Shown: positions 20,736 to 31,656 of the stretch, piece after piece
Layout of the letters: each line of letters opens with the position of its first letter
Position numbering within the stretch: position 1 is the stretch's first letter
Assembly (NCBI RefSeq): GCF_007567505.1
Contig: NZ_CP041783.1
Coordinates: 1,240,001 to 1,304,000, forward strand
Origin: Shewanella donghaensis
GTDB lineage: Bacteria; Pseudomonadota; Gammaproteobacteria; Enterobacterales; Shewanellaceae
Length of the DNA stretch: 64,000 nt
Direction of reading: 5' to 3'
Notes under the pieces: generated by a model
Databases searched by the model: none
The model's input: the letters and a program-made list of their open reading frames with translations, nothing else
What the model was told of the DNA's origin: nothing
Made by a program: the position numbers and the translations under genes

Positions 20736-22937
20736 TTGCAGCTATTCAAATTCAATAATCAGAGTCTTTTACTTGCGACTATTTTCGGTGCGCTGGGACT
20801 GATCATTAATTTTTACCCTATTCCTATATTTGCAAATGCCCAATTAATATTAGGCAACACCTTTACAATAATTTCAGCAGTGTTATTAGGACCATGGTAT
20901 GGGCTAATTACAGCAATTATTAGTTCTACAGGCCTAATGTTGACATGGGATAGTCCACACGTTTATTTACTGTTTTGTACAGAAGCCATTTTCATTGGTT
21001 ACACCAGAAAAAATGGCCTATATCCATTATATGGTAGTAGTATTTATTGGCTGACCATAGGGATGCCACTAACCTACATATACATGAATATCTTCACCGA
21101 AATTCCAGAAAGCCACATGCTATTTGCAATAATAAAACAAGGCATTAATGGCTTAATTTATGCGGGTTTTGCCTCGTTGCTGATAGTACTTATCCCAAAA
21201 ATTTGGAGTATTAACGGCAGTTTGATCAATAAAAAACGTCGTTCTTTTAATGCACAAGTCACCTATTTCATGACGTTAATGATAACCCTATGTCTTTTAT
21301 TATCTGCGTTAACATTTAACTTCCTATTTTTGGATAAGCAACAAGATTTACTAAATAAGAACTTAAATGACACCACCAACCATATAAGTACTGCAACTGA
21401 ACAATATATAAATGAGCATAAAAAAGTCATCAAATCTGCCGCCGATTATATTAGTTCAGAAAACATGTCAGCAGATAACAGATCACTGATATTAAATAAA
21501 TTACATCAAAATTACCCTAGCTTTCTCACCATGCTAATCGCCAATGAGGATGCACAAGTTGTAGCTGCAAGTCCCGGCACCATGATGCTTAATCAAACCG
21601 GTAAAAAAATAGATTTGTCCATCGGTGATAGAAATTATTTTTATGAAGCGTTTCATAATCGACGCCTATACGTCTCTCCTGTATTTAAAGGCCGTGGGTT
21701 TGGTAATGATTCAATAATTGCCATTAGCGCCCCTTTTTATAAAGACAATAATCCACTAACTGTAAATGGCATTATTGAAGGTTCTTTAGATCTTAATTTT
21801 TTCGCCAGCATAGATAATCAGAACAATTATGGTGAAAAGGAATACCTCATTTTGGTGGATGAAGAAAATCATATTATTTATTCAACACCTGAACTCATGC
21901 TCACCAGTCACCAAGAATTTGTTTTCTCGAATAAGAAAGGTAATTATCGAACCAGCCTGGATGTGATTAACATCCACGATATTGCCACCGAAACTCCCGA
22001 GTATGTTTACAGTCATAACCAACTTAATAATGGTTGGAAAATCTATGTGCTCCAACAACTTTCCCCTTTAGTGAAAACCGCTGAGACCCAAATGGTGGGA
22101 ACTTATATCTTATTGTTTTTATCAATTATATTTACTTTTTTGATTTCCAAGAGAGTTTGTAAGCTATTGACCTCACCACTTGAAATTGTTGCAAACCAAT
22201 TTGGTCAAATCAGCAATACTGACTTAAAGAAACAAGTAATAGATGATAATACCTCGACTGAGATATTCACTCTTTACCAGCGTTTAACAACAAGTAAGCG
22301 TGAACTGCTCCAGCAACAACTTGAATTAGAAGAAACAGTAGCCCTTCGTACTGAGGAATTAGAGAATGCAAACCAAAAACTACTCGCTTTAGTTGATAAA
22401 GATCCGTTGACGGGTTTGTATAATCGACGCTATGCAGAAGATAGGTTTGATGGGTTACTGGATTTTTGTTTACGGGGTGATCACGCCATCACAGTCGCAG
22501 TATTAGATTTAGACTTGTTTAAACAAGTAAATGACACCTACGGCCACTTAGCTGGAGATGAATGCTTACGCGTGGTGTCGAACTTGTTAAAACAACAATT
22601 CAAACGAGAAACAGACATTGTTTCACGCTATGGCGGAGAGGAATTTATATTAATACTGCCATTATCAAATGCACTAAAAATTGAACAGCACTTGAATAAA
22701 TTTAGAGAAAGTTTACAAAAAATGGTTATTAACTCACCCACAGATGATCAGCAGTTTTCAGTCACCACCAGTATTGGTGCCATCACAGCCAATGCTAATT
22801 TCTCTAAGGATATTGATGCCTGGATCAAAGTGGCTGATGACAATTTATATAAAGCCAAAGCCCAAGGCCGTAATAAAGTCATTATCAATGTGATTAACGA
22901 ATCCCAAGAAACGAAGCTTATCAACAAGCCATTATAA
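20736..22937 (+). CDS. membrane diguanylate cyclase with LytS-like membrane domain and Cache sensor
   Basis: A 733-residue protein. The N-terminal 170 residues form several transmembrane helices (LILGNTFTIISAVLLGPWYGLITAIISSTGL) resembling 5TM-LYT/MASE-like sensor modules. Then come a transmembrane helix, an extracytoplasmic dCache-like domain at about 200-430 (IDLSIGDRNYFYEAF, LYVSPVF, IIAISAPFY), another helix, a HAMP-like and coiled-coil linker, and GGDEF at about 545-715. The active site is RYGGEEF, intact. An RxxD inhibitory site (RETD) lies five residues before it, so c-di-GMP feedback inhibition is expected. Start codon appears to be TTG, with a weak ribosome binding site. The ligand is unknown; Cache domains often bind small organic molecules. 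Confidence 0.85.
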   Translation: MQLFKFNNQSLLLATIFGALGLIINFYPIPIFANAQLILGNTFTIISAVLLGPWYGLITAIISSTGLMLTWDSPHVYLLFCTEAIFIGYTRKNGLYPLYGSSIYWLTIGMPLTYIYMNIFTEIPESHMLFAIIKQGINGLIYAGFASLLIVLIPKIWSINGSLINKKRRSFNAQVTYFMTLMITLCLLLSALTFNFLFLDKQQDLLNKNLNDTTNHISTATEQYINEHKKVIKSAADYISSENMSADNRSLILNKLHQNYPSFLTMLIANEDAQVVAASPGTMMLNQTGKKIDLSIGDRNYFYEAFHNRRLYVSPVFKGRGFGNDSIIAISAPFYKDNNPLTVNGIIEGSLDLNFFASIDNQNNYGEKEYLILVDEENHIIYSTPELMLTSHQEFVFSNKKGNYRTSLDVINIHDIATETPEYVYSHNQLNNGWKIYVLQQLSPLVKTAETQMVGTYILLFLSIIFTFLISKRVCKLLTSPLEIVANQFGQISNTDLKKQVIDDNTSTEIFTLYQRLTTSKRELLQQQLELEETVALRTEELENANQKLLALVDKDPLTGLYNRRYAEDRFDGLLDFCLRGDHAITVAVLDLDLFKQVNDTYGHLAGDECLRVVSNLLKQQFKRETDIVSRYGGEEFILILPLSNALKIEQHLNKFRESLQKMVINSPTDDQQFSVTTSIGAITANANFSKDIDAWIKVADDNLYKAKAQGRNKVIINVINESQETKLINKPL

Positions 22938-22969
22938 ATATAGATTAGTGGCTGTTATTCATTAATAAG

Positions 22970-24412
22970 CTAATCAATAAAGGATTCCATTCTTTCTATT
23001 ATGTACGGATAAAATGGATTCCATTTTTGCCTCAACATCTCTGCGGCAGGAATACCAAATAAGCCGCGCTCACCGGTGAAAATTGCCTGACCGATTTGAA
23101 TATGCTGACTATTTTTCTGAAAATGAGGTCCATATAAAGGGTCACTTTCAGGAAATGGTAGTGCTACATGGGATAACGAATAAACGCCTAGAGGCCACTT
23201 TAGCGACATATCTACAGTAGCGATACTTTCACTATTCCTGTAAATTTTCTCATGCACTCCGTGTTCTGTTTGCTCATCATTTTCAATCAAGCTTAGTTGG
23301 TATTCCATCGGTAAATTCAGCCAAAGCGGCCCCATCTCATTTAATAAGTCTTTGGTAATAAGCTGATGATTATTGCGATTTCGATTAATATCGAAAATAA
23401 CTAAACCATGTTTTTCTGACGGTAAATATTGATAAAGATGCTCGACAACTGCATTGGTCGACACTGTATCATCGGCAATAGATTGGAAAGTTAATATTGG
23501 GGGGATTTGAGCTAACTTCTGTTGATCAAACTGCTGGATTAAAACATGATTTCGCTCTGCAAGTTGGTAGACAACATCTCCAGCGTTGACGGCGAACGAG
23601 ATATATTTAAATGGGTCATACTCAACTTCGATGCTATTCCAAAACAGTTTTTCTTGGCTCAGTAAACGTCCTAACCTTGCTTGCCATATTGCCCCTGCAG
23701 CAATTGGTGGCAGCCCTATCGCAGGCGAAAGGAATATCATCCCTTCATATTCACTTGGTTTATCAAGTGCAATGCTCTCCAGATCATAGTTCAGTGCTAG
23801 TGCAGCACCAGTAGAAAAACCAACCACATATAGCGGTTTATCGCCTAATTCGGCCTTCATGTGTTTTGTCGCTAGCGACACAGCGCTTGCTAAATCTGGC
23901 CAAGTGATCTCCGTTAACCCTGCTGGAATGGTTCCATGCCCTGGTAACCTTAACCCTAAAACATGGGCTGATGACTTAAATTGTTGCGCTAAATTCGAAA
24001 TCGCATAAGGTGAATCTGACATACCATGAATGAATAAAATACCATGATCTGCCTGGGGATTTTTCCATTCAAATGAACGGTTCCAGTTAATGTCCCAAAG
24101 GTTTGGATCTGATAAGCTACCGCTTTCAAAACGGTTAATAGGTGAAGGAACTTTTGCGGTGTATTTTTGATAAACTTTGCTGTCTAATTCGGCAAATAGC
24201 TTATTTTCTAGTTCGAGGTATTCTGAAAAATTATTTAAACCAGACTGTTGATGATATTCACTTTGTAAGTGTGTTGTGTGCCAAACATCTAACTCTGAAC
24301 GAGCATTTAACAACCACACAGCAGTGGCGATTAACACTAATATACTGCCGATAAAACCATATAGCGCAAAAAACAACAGATGCTTAGTCGATCCAATCAC
24401 TATTGCTTTCAT
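22970..24412 (-). CDS. membrane-anchored alpha/beta hydrolase (lipase/monoglyceride lipase-like)
   Basis: A 480-residue protein with one N-terminal transmembrane helix (about 10-33). The hydrolase fold shows LFIHGMSDSPYAISNLAQQF (oxyanion region), RLPGHG, and the nucleophile elbow VVGFSTGAAL (GxSxG). A candidate acid lies in QSIADDTVST. A catalytic His near NRNNHQLITKD is likely. The substrate is not known; serine-aminopeptidase/lysophospholipase-like hydrolases share these motifs. It is convergent with the diguanylate cyclase gene, 32 bp away. Confidence 0.75.
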   Translation of the reverse strand: MKAIVIGSTKHLLFFALYGFIGSILVLIATAVWLLNARSELDVWHTTHLQSEYHQQSGLNNFSEYLELENKLFAELDSKVYQKYTAKVPSPINRFESGSLSDPNLWDINWNRSFEWKNPQADHGILFIHGMSDSPYAISNLAQQFKSSAHVLGLRLPGHGTIPAGLTEITWPDLASAVSLATKHMKAELGDKPLYVVGFSTGAALALNYDLESIALDKPSEYEGMIFLSPAIGLPPIAAGAIWQARLGRLLSQEKLFWNSIEVEYDPFKYISFAVNAGDVVYQLAERNHVLIQQFDQQKLAQIPPILTFQSIADDTVSTNAVVEHLYQYLPSEKHGLVIFDINRNRNNHQLITKDLLNEMGPLWLNLPMEYQLSLIENDEQTEHGVHEKIYRNSESIATVDMSLKWPLGVYSLSHVALPFPESDPLYGPHFQKNSQHIQIGQAIFTGERGLFGIPAAEMLRQKWNPFYPYIIERMESFID

Positions 24413-24493
24413 TAACTATTTCCCTTGGAATTAAATTTAGTCCATATAGGTTTAATGATAGTCTAAAAAGAGCTTGAATTAACAGATAATAAT

Positions 24494-25069
24494 ATGAAAT
24501 CAGACCTGAAAGTATCGAGTAAAACACCTGCTATGAAATCATCCAACACACCATCAATCGCAAATCCTGTCATTTTAGGTGCTGAAAATGCTGAACTGGC
24601 ATTTTATTTGCCAACACCGCCTGTTACAACGACATCATGGCATTGGCAAAAACCTGATGCGATTGAACAAATCATCAAGGACAATGGCAACCACTGGCGA
24701 AAAATTTTTACTATCATGGCTAAGATTGCAGCCGCGAATGATGCACCCGATTCTTGGCGAGAATGCCGAGATCTAATATTTAATAACTCAAAAAAATTAG
24801 CCTCAGTACCTGTAAATTTTAGTCAATGTAACATCATTATTAATGCCACTGAGCTTAATACACATAGTCAGGTTCATATCATTTGTGGACAAGAGGCTTT
24901 GGGTAAGATTCACGACCCATCTTTTAAATCTGCTGCTGTAGCTATTGATGACAAGCAAAAAATAATGGCGCACGAGCAAATACTCATTACGCCATATTTA
25001 GACTATCGCCAGTTCCCCAATGTGTTAATTGAGCAACTTAGACAATACTTGTACAAAGCCAGTAACTAA
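24494..25069 (+). CDS. conserved hypothetical protein, 191 residues
   Basis: A cytoplasmic protein with no signal peptide or membrane segment. Features are WHWQKPDAIEQIIKDNGNHWRKIFTIMAKIA, DSWRECRDLIF and a C-terminal LDYRQFPNVLIEQLRQYLY. I believe similar proteins are common in Shewanella but no function is known to me. It is divergent from the hydrolase gene. The last 35 bases, including the stop codon, fall in a 42-bp tandem duplication. Confidence 0.6.
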   Translation: MKSDLKVSSKTPAMKSSNTPSIANPVILGAENAELAFYLPTPPVTTTSWHWQKPDAIEQIIKDNGNHWRKIFTIMAKIAAANDAPDSWRECRDLIFNNSKKLASVPVNFSQCNIIINATELNTHSQVHIICGQEALGKIHDPSFKSAAVAIDDKQKIMAHEQILITPYLDYRQFPNVLIEQLRQYLYKASN

Positions 25070-25118
25070 TGCCAGTAACTTAGACAATACTTGTACAAAG
25101 CCAGTAACTAAAGCCAGT
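25035..25118. repeat. 42-bp tandem duplication covering a gene's stop codon
   Basis: Positions 25035-25076 and 25077-25118 are two head-to-tail copies of a 42-bp unit that begins AACTTAGACAATACTTG, with a single mismatch. The first copy encodes the last residues and stop of the upstream gene, so the second is non-coding. A shorter CAGTAACT / TAGTAACT echo continues to about 25137. Confidence 0.9.
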
Positions 25119-25156
25119 AACTGTAACTAGTAACTAAGCATCAGCAAGTAAGCCAG

Positions 25157-25981
25157 TTAATCATAAATTGTCGGGATAGGTTGACGCTTGTGTTGAGTGC
25201 GGTTGTAGATGACAATCAATTTACTTTCTACACTGCTATCAACATTTTTTCCTTCTAGGAAGTCATCGATTTGGTCATAACTCAATCCCAGCGCCACTTC
25301 ATCTTCAAGTTGTGGCTTATCATCTTCTAAGTCAGCCGTAGGTGCTTTTATCACTAGTAATTCTGGTGCGCCTAAATAACTAGCAAGTTGACGCACTTGA
25401 CGCTTATTTAAGCCAAACAATGGCGCTAAATCACAGGCACCGTCGCCAAATTTAGTGTAAAACCCGGTAATATTTTCAGCACTATGATCGGTACCAATGA
25501 CCAAACCGCCTGTTAAACCTGCAATATGATACTGAGCAATCATTCGCATGCGTGCTTTTACATTGCCCTTAATGAAATCAACATTGTCAGTGACAGAAAT
25601 ACCTGCATCTTCAAGTCCTGAAATGGTTGCGTTATGAACACCAATAACACCATCAGCAATATTGACCGTCACTTGTTTTGATGGCTGAATAAACTGACAG
25701 GCAAGCTGTGCTTCATCTTCATCTTTTTGAACTTGATAAGGTAAGCGTACTGCAATAAATTGGTAACTATTCTGAGGGTTGTCTGCATTTAAACTATCAA
25801 CAGCTAACTGACAGAGCCTGCCTGTGACTGATGAATCAACACCACCGCTGATCCCCAAAACGAGGCAACGAGTATGCGACTCTACTAGCTTAGTTTTCAG
25901 AAATGCTACGCGACGCTCAACTTCATAAGCTGGTTCAATAGCCTTAAGTACTTTCATTTCTCTTAAGATTTGTCCCTTCAC
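25157..25981 (-). CDS. nadE: NH3-dependent NAD+ synthetase
   Basis: A 274-residue enzyme that amidates deamido-NAD to NAD with ammonia and ATP, the last step of NAD synthesis. The ATP-pyrophosphatase P-loop is [10 protein letters not shown]. Other family motifs are [43 protein letters not shown] and [12 protein letters not shown]. Length matches E. coli NadE. I choose the GTG at 25981, which is preceded by GGAGAG at a good distance; a TTG four codons upstream lacks a site. No glutaminase domain is present, as expected for this class. It is transcribed alone. Confidence 0.93.
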   Translation of the reverse strand: MKGQILREMKVLKAIEPAYEVERRVAFLKTKLVESHTRCLVLGISGGVDSSVTGRLCQLAVDSLNADNPQNSYQFIAVRLPYQVQKDEDEAQLACQFIQPSKQVTVNIADGVIGVHNATISGLEDAGISVTDNVDFIKGNVKARMRMIAQYHIAGLTGGLVIGTDHSAENITGFYTKFGDGACDLAPLFGLNKRQVRQLASYLGAPELLVIKAPTADLEDDKPQLEDEVALGLSYDQIDDFLEGKNVDSSVESKLIVIYNRTQHKRQPIPTIYD

Positions 25982-26097
25982 AACGCTCTCCAATGTTTTT
26001 GAAATTTGAATTACTTAAAATGAGGTATGCTTCTACACAGATAAGACATCCTACTTAATTTTCAAGTGACTACCAAGCACTTGTTAAGATAGATTCA

Positions 26098-26133
26098 AAC
26101 AAAACGGGCAATCACCTCATGATGATTGCCCGT
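26098..26133 (-). terminator. terminator after gsk
   Basis: Eleven-base-pair stem ACGGGCAATCA / TGATTGCCCGT with an 8-base loop, then TTTTG on the minus strand. Confidence 0.85.
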
Positions 26134-26173
26134 TAACGTTAAGCTTAAAATATTAAATCAAATAAGGAGGTTA

Positions 26174-27478
26174 TTATCTTTCCCAGTATGACTCTTCTAA
26201 GCTGTCTTCACGTTCAGGTAAGCCACGAGATAACCTTGGGCTATGCTGCGCTAACACTTCATAAGCAACGCGATTGGCATACTTACATACCTGTGAGAAA
26301 GATGAATAACAAAGTCCATCGCGCTGATGCTTGCTTGAACCAGGCACATTAGTTTTGTGAAAAGTATTAGCAGACAAGTCATGTAAAAGTGCAGATAAAG
26401 CACCATCACCCGCGCCGTTAGTATTACGAATGAAATCAGGTCCGCCCATATATGGAGAAATATGAGCATAAACTTTAATAGGTGTCGCACAATCAGCTTT
26501 ACGCTTAGGACGAGAAAATTCATAACGATTAAATTCTGGAATAGCACCAGGCAGTAATGTATGACTAGTAGAACGTTTCTCTGAATCTTCAGTGTAACCA
26601 GCGGTATATAAACCAATTGGGCCTGCTGTACACAACACCATGTCACACCACTCTAGCGCAGCTTCGCTGGCTAATAGCGGATCACTGAAACCCGTTAAGG
26701 CTTCGCCTTCATCTTCGTTCATCGCCAGAATGGTCACATTATCGCGAATAAATTCTTGCCACCATTGTGGATCTTCTTGAATCAAGAACCGAGTACCTAG
26801 TGTTAACACTACCGGTACATCAGCTTCTTTAGCGTATTCTATCGCTTTCATAGCAGCATCAGTGATTAAATCACCTTCACTTGCGCGCATTAAATAGGCG
26901 GTTAACACGAGTGCAGAACTGCCTTGAACCACTTCTTTATTAATAAATTCTGGGGTTAACTTATCCATCGAGCCTTTGCTGATAGCAAACGTGCGCTCAC
27001 CATCTGCTGAAATCAATGTGAAACAGCGGCCAATAGGACCATCGACAGGCTGAAGGTAGTTCAAATCAACTTTTGAAGAGGTATTACAAAGGTAACGATA
27101 AGCATAGCTGCCAACCATAATGTTTTGGCTCATAACGCCAAATAACACCGAGCGGTCATCAGCTAAAATAGAATAGTTATGAACGGTATTACCAATTGTG
27201 CCACCAGCAAATTCATCGCTGATCATCTCATTCGATTTTAATTCGTTATAAAGTTCGTGAGCTTGCTTATCATCTATAAGAGTCGAGTTTCCTTTAGGAA
27301 GCCCGTAACGATTCAATAGCTCATCTTCGACTTTCGCTTCAATATCCACGAGGGTTTGGTCAATACCGCATACATAGGTCGATACAGACTGCTCTTGCTG
27401 GGTTAACTGAGCTAATAAAGGATCTCGGTTATTTACTGGGAAATAATGCTTAGATTTGCGTTGACCAGGGAACTTCAT
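26174..27478 (-). CDS. gsk: inosine-guanosine kinase
   Basis: A 434-residue ribokinase/PfkB-family kinase that phosphorylates inosine and guanosine in purine salvage. It matches E. coli Gsk in length and nearly block for block: MKFPGQRKSKHYFPVNNRDPLL, FAGGTIGNTVHNYS, NEDEGEALTGFSDPLLAS, LPGAIPEFNRYEFSR, and the PfkB signature TNGAGDGALSALLHDLSAN with the catalytic Asp. Its end is LPEREDSLEESYWER. The start at 27478 follows AGAGAG and equals the E. coli start; an ATG nine codons upstream has no ribosome binding site. It lies downstream of adk, with a terminator between, so it is probably expressed alone. Confidence 0.95.
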   Translation of the reverse strand: MKFPGQRKSKHYFPVNNRDPLLAQLTQQEQSVSTYVCGIDQTLVDIEAKVEDELLNRYGLPKGNSTLIDDKQAHELYNELKSNEMISDEFAGGTIGNTVHNYSILADDRSVLFGVMSQNIMVGSYAYRYLCNTSSKVDLNYLQPVDGPIGRCFTLISADGERTFAISKGSMDKLTPEFINKEVVQGSSALVLTAYLMRASEGDLITDAAMKAIEYAKEADVPVVLTLGTRFLIQEDPQWWQEFIRDNVTILAMNEDEGEALTGFSDPLLASEAALEWCDMVLCTAGPIGLYTAGYTEDSEKRSTSHTLLPGAIPEFNRYEFSRPKRKADCATPIKVYAHISPYMGGPDFIRNTNGAGDGALSALLHDLSANTFHKTNVPGSSKHQRDGLCYSSFSQVCKYANRVAYEVLAQHSPRLSRGLPEREDSLEESYWER

Positions 27479-27664
27479 CTTAAACTCTCTTGAGTAGGCA
27501 TCCATGCAATAAGGATAATGGGTTATTCACAGTGTTTGAGTAAAAATAACGTTTCTATTTAAACGTTCTCATTACCAAACGCTAATTTTAACACAAATAC
27601 AATCAACACCAAGATAGATGTCAATCTAACTTGATTTTTGTGACAACGATTTTATTTATGACAT

Positions 27665-27690
27665 AAAAAAACCTGCAATGCAGGTTTTTT
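27665..27690 (-). terminator. terminator after adk
   Basis: Hairpin ACCTG-CAATG-CAGGT with A/T runs on both sides, 37 bp after the adk stop. Confidence 0.85.
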
Positions 27691-27727
27691 TAAAATATAG
27701 CCGTATAAAAATACTTATTTATAGGTA

Positions 27728-28396
<669 letters not shown>

Positions 28397-28493
28397 TCAT
28401 ATTTTTAGGCCGCGATTTTCGCACATTTAGACGGTCTTTAGAAGGTAAAACCTCAAGATTTAGACCAATATCTAATACGAATTATCTGCCTGT

Positions 28494-29372
28494 TTAATAC
28501 AGTAAACTGTACAAACGACGTCGATACTGACTGGCTATGGTGTTTCCTTGCCCTAGCGCAGTTAATATTTCCATAAACACTTGTTTAACTTTTCCGTCAG
28601 CCGCAGATAAATCTTTCTGTAAAATGGCAAATAAACACTCAAGTGCTTCTTCACCACGGTTAGCTTGATTTAACGCTTTGGCTAAATCGATAGTAATATC
28701 GATATCACCCACTTTCTGCTCTAACGCTTCTTGTAATTGACGAATTTCAGGCGTATCAGCGGCATCTTCTGCTAATGCTAATTTAGCTTTCAAGTTTTGA
28801 TAGTAGCTATCTTGATCCGCAAGACCGATGGTTTCTAGCAAGATTTTGGCTTCTGCGAGAATATCTAATTGCAAATATGCATCAATTAGCACTAATGCCA
28901 CTTCTGCTTTTTGCTGTGATTCAGCATAAGCCTTTTTCAATAGTGCCAATGCTTGTTCAAGTTTTTCCGTTGTTGGCTTTTCTGCGTTAGCATCGCCTGC
29001 AACTAAAATGGCTTTGGCAGCATTAAAATCTGTGACCCATAATTCAGGAAGATGCTTATTAAGCAGCTCATGCACTTGCTCAGCACTTTGCGTACCAGCA
29101 AAACCATCAATAGGTTGACCGTTGCTGAGTACTAAATGGGTTGGTAAGCTTTTTATTTGGAAATAATTAGCAATTTCTAACTGCTCTTCACAATTAACTG
29201 TCGCTAAAATGAATCGCCCAGCTTGCTCTTTAGCAATCTGTTCCATTACTTGTAGCATCTGCACGCTTTCAGGCTGCTGCTGCGCCCAAAATGACAGCAC
29301 CACAAAGTTATCCATCGAAGCATCAACAACTTGCTGAATATTTTCTTTAGTTAAATTAATAATATGTTCCAT
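28494..29372 (-). CDS. cnoX: CnoX/YbbN-like co-chaperone with thioredoxin fold and TPR-like repeats
   Basis: A 292-residue protein. The N-terminal thioredoxin domain (about 5-105) reads VLSFWAQQQPESVQML where thioredoxins have WCxxC, so both active-site cysteines are lost. The one cysteine at VNCEEQ corresponds to the reactive Cys63 of E. coli CnoX. The C-terminal part (about 115-290) is helical, TPR-like (ALALLKKAYAESQQKAEVALVLIDAYLQL, ALNQANRGEEALECLFAIL). E. coli CnoX is a holdase that passes oxidised clients to DnaK and GroEL. It sits immediately downstream of the heat-shock gene htpG, which fits a chaperone role. Confidence 0.85.
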   Translation of the reverse strand: MEHIINLTKENIQQVVDASMDNFVVLSFWAQQQPESVQMLQVMEQIAKEQAGRFILATVNCEEQLEIANYFQIKSLPTHLVLSNGQPIDGFAGTQSAEQVHELLNKHLPELWVTDFNAAKAILVAGDANAEKPTTEKLEQALALLKKAYAESQQKAEVALVLIDAYLQLDILAEAKILLETIGLADQDSYYQNLKAKLALAEDAADTPEIRQLQEALEQKVGDIDITIDLAKALNQANRGEEALECLFAILQKDLSAADGKVKQVFMEILTALGQGNTIASQYRRRLYSLLY

Positions 29373-29406
29373 ATTGATTCCTTTTAACTATTTGATCATA
29401 GCTAGC

Positions 29407-29430
29407 AAAAAGCGGGCCTTAGCCCGCTTT
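29407..29430 (-). terminator. terminator after htpG
   Basis: Stem AGCGGGC / GCCCGCT with a short CTTA loop, then TTTTT on the minus strand. It separates htpG from cnoX. Confidence 0.85.
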
Positions 29431-29446
29431 CTTTAATTGCTGGTGT

Positions 29447-31360
29447 CTATTTTAAGCTAGCAACTAACATTTGGTTGGTTAACTTAATGAATGCCGAAGG
29501 ATCCGCTAAGCTACCTTTTTCTGAAAGCTGTGCTTGCTGTAATAACAAGTCAGCCCAGTTGGCAAATGCCTCTTCATCTTGCTCGTTGTTTAAACGCTCA
29601 ACAAGAGGATGATGTGGGTTAATCTCAAATGTAGGCTTAGATTCAGGTACAGGCTGACCCGCTGATTGCATCAGCTTAATCATTTGCGATGACATTTCAC
29701 CTTCACCGGCCACAACACAGGCTGGGGTATCGGTTAAGCGAGAAGTCACTTTAACATCAGATACTTTGCCATCAAGCGCAGCTTTAATGCGTGAGACTAA
29801 TGATTCAGCTTCACCAGCAAGCTTTTCTTGTGCTTCTTTTTCAGCTGCATCTTCAAGTTCACCGAGCTCTAAATCACCACGAGTCACTGAGTGTAATTTT
29901 TTCTCTTTAAACTCAGTTAAGTGGTTAATTAGCCATTCATCGATACGCTCTGACATTAATAACACTTCGATGTCTTTCTTACGAAGTAGTTCTAAATGCG
30001 GGCTGTTAGCTGCCGCTTCATAACTATCAGCAACGATATAGTAAATCTTGTCTTGGCCTTCTTTCATACGGCTGATGTAATCATCTAATGACACATCTGT
30101 CGCAGGCGAATTGTTATGGGTTGAAGCAAAACGAAGTAAACCAGAAATACGTTCTCGGTTAGCGAAGTCTTCAGCTGGTCCTTCTTTTAATACTTGACCA
30201 AATTCAGCCCAGAAAGTTTGATACTTTTCAGCATCATTCTTAGCCATTTTTTCTAGCATGCCAAGTACGCGCTTAGTTACACCTGTACGCAGTGCTTTAG
30301 TCACGCTGTTATCTTGTAAAAGTTCACGTGATACGTTTAATGGCAAATCATTTGAATCGATTAAACCTTTAACAAAACGTAAGTAAGTCGGCATAAACTG
30401 TTCAGCATCATCCAATACGAATACACGTTGAACAAATAGTTTTAGACCGTGTTTAACGTCGCGGTTAAACATATCCCAAGGCGCTTTGCTCGGAATATAT
30501 AATAAGCTGGTGTACTCTTGCTTACCTTCAACACGGTTATGAGACCATGCTGCAGCATCTGCATATTCATGAGAAATATGCTTATAGAATTCTTGATACT
30601 CTTCATCTGAGATATCTGATTTGCTACGAGTCCAAAGCGCGGTTGCTTTGTTCATTGGTTTCCACTCACCTTCAGTGGCTAACACTTTCTCGCCGTCTTC
30701 GCCTTCTGATTCAGGCTGACCAGGTTCAAACATTTCTACTGGTACTGAGATATGATCTGAGTACTTAGTGATGATTGAACGTAGACGAGTCTCTTCAGAA
30801 AACTCTTTCTCTTCTTCACGAAGATGTAGAGTGATTTGAGTACCACGGCTGTTTTTAGTGATGGTATCAACAGTAAAGTCACCTTCACCCGCAGATTCCC
30901 ACACAACACCTTGATCAACATCAGCGCCAGCGGCACGAGTTCGAACAGTCACTTTGTCTGCAACAATAAATGCTGAGTAAAAACCCACACCAAACTGGCC
31001 AATTAGCTGTGAATCTTTTGATTCTTCGCCTGACATGTTTTTAAAGAAATCAGCAGTACCTGATTTTGCAATCGTACCTAGATGTTCAATAACGCCATCA
31101 CGTGTCATACCGATACCGTTATCTTCAATAGTAACAGTGCCTTTTTCTGGATCGGTACTGATACGAACACGCAGTTCAGTATCATCTTCGTATAAAGCGT
31201 TATCAGTTAATGCTAAGTAACGTAGCTTATCTGCTGCATCCGCAGCATTTGAGACTAGTTCACGTAAGAAAATTTCTTTATTTGAATATAAAGAATGGAT
31301 CATCAGATGAAGAAGTTGTTTAACTTCGGTTTGAAAGCCATGTGTTTCTTGTTGAGACAT
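29447..31360 (-). CDS. htpG: molecular chaperone HtpG (Hsp90)
   Basis: A 637-residue bacterial Hsp90. N-terminal GHKL ATPase motifs: [50 protein letters not shown]. The middle domain has [10 protein letters not shown] and [11 protein letters not shown] with its catalytic-loop arginine. The C-terminal dimerisation domain ends with [13 protein letters not shown]. Length is close to E. coli HtpG (624). A heat-shock promoter lies about 80 bp upstream. It acts in the cytoplasm with DnaK. Confidence 0.97.
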   Translation of the reverse strand: MSQQETHGFQTEVKQLLHLMIHSLYSNKEIFLRELVSNAADAADKLRYLALTDNALYEDDTELRVRISTDPEKGTVTIEDNGIGMTRDGVIEHLGTIAKSGTADFFKNMSGEESKDSQLIGQFGVGFYSAFIVADKVTVRTRAAGADVDQGVVWESAGEGDFTVDTITKNSRGTQITLHLREEEKEFSEETRLRSIITKYSDHISVPVEMFEPGQPESEGEDGEKVLATEGEWKPMNKATALWTRSKSDISDEEYQEFYKHISHEYADAAAWSHNRVEGKQEYTSLLYIPSKAPWDMFNRDVKHGLKLFVQRVFVLDDAEQFMPTYLRFVKGLIDSNDLPLNVSRELLQDNSVTKALRTGVTKRVLGMLEKMAKNDAEKYQTFWAEFGQVLKEGPAEDFANRERISGLLRFASTHNNSPATDVSLDDYISRMKEGQDKIYYIVADSYEAAANSPHLELLRKKDIEVLLMSERIDEWLINHLTEFKEKKLHSVTRGDLELGELEDAAEKEAQEKLAGEAESLVSRIKAALDGKVSDVKVTSRLTDTPACVVAGEGEMSSQMIKLMQSAGQPVPESKPTFEINPHHPLVERLNNEQDEEAFANWADLLLQQAQLSEKGSLADPSAFIKLTNQMLVASLK

Positions 31361-31438
31361 GAAAATTTCCCTTGTTTACGTTAATACATCAGCCATGTTG
31401 AAACCAACATGGTAATAAATTCTTTCGTTACCTAGGAA

Positions 31439-31464
31439 ATGGGGCGCGATAAATATAATTCAAG
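31439..31464 (-). promoter_or_regulatory. sigma-32 heat-shock promoter of htpG
   Basis: On the minus strand: -35 CTTGAA (31459-31464), 14-bp spacer, -10 CCCCATTT (its CCCCAT core is 31439-31444). This matches the RpoH consensus CTTGAA-N13-15-CCCCATNT at every core base, and lies about 80 bp upstream of the htpG start. Confidence 0.9.
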
Positions 31465-31566
31465 GGGGATTTAATTTATTGCTGAAAAAAAACCTGAATC
31501 AGGCGAAATAACTACCTACTTGGTGGGTTTAATGCAAAAGCAATGCAAAAGACAAGGAAACAGATA

Positions 31567-31606
31567 CCAAAAAGCCCTGCGATTACGTCACAACGTAAGC
31601 AGGGCT
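31567..31606 (-). terminator. terminator after recR
   Basis: Outer stem AGCCCTGC / GCAGGGCT enclosing an inner TTACGT / ACGTAA stem, then TTTTT on the minus strand. It lies between recR and the htpG promoter. Confidence 0.85.
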
Positions 31607-31656
31607 AATTGAGTCGATATCGATTCTTTATGAGTGAAAAGAGGTTTCAAAACTAC

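Noticed and set aside
20519..20755. 78-residue hydrophobic frame on the minus strand between symporter and diguanylate cyclase
   Set aside because: It overlaps the start of the cyclase gene, has no clear ribosome site, and A/T-rich DNA often yields hydrophobic frames. I cannot rule it out fully.
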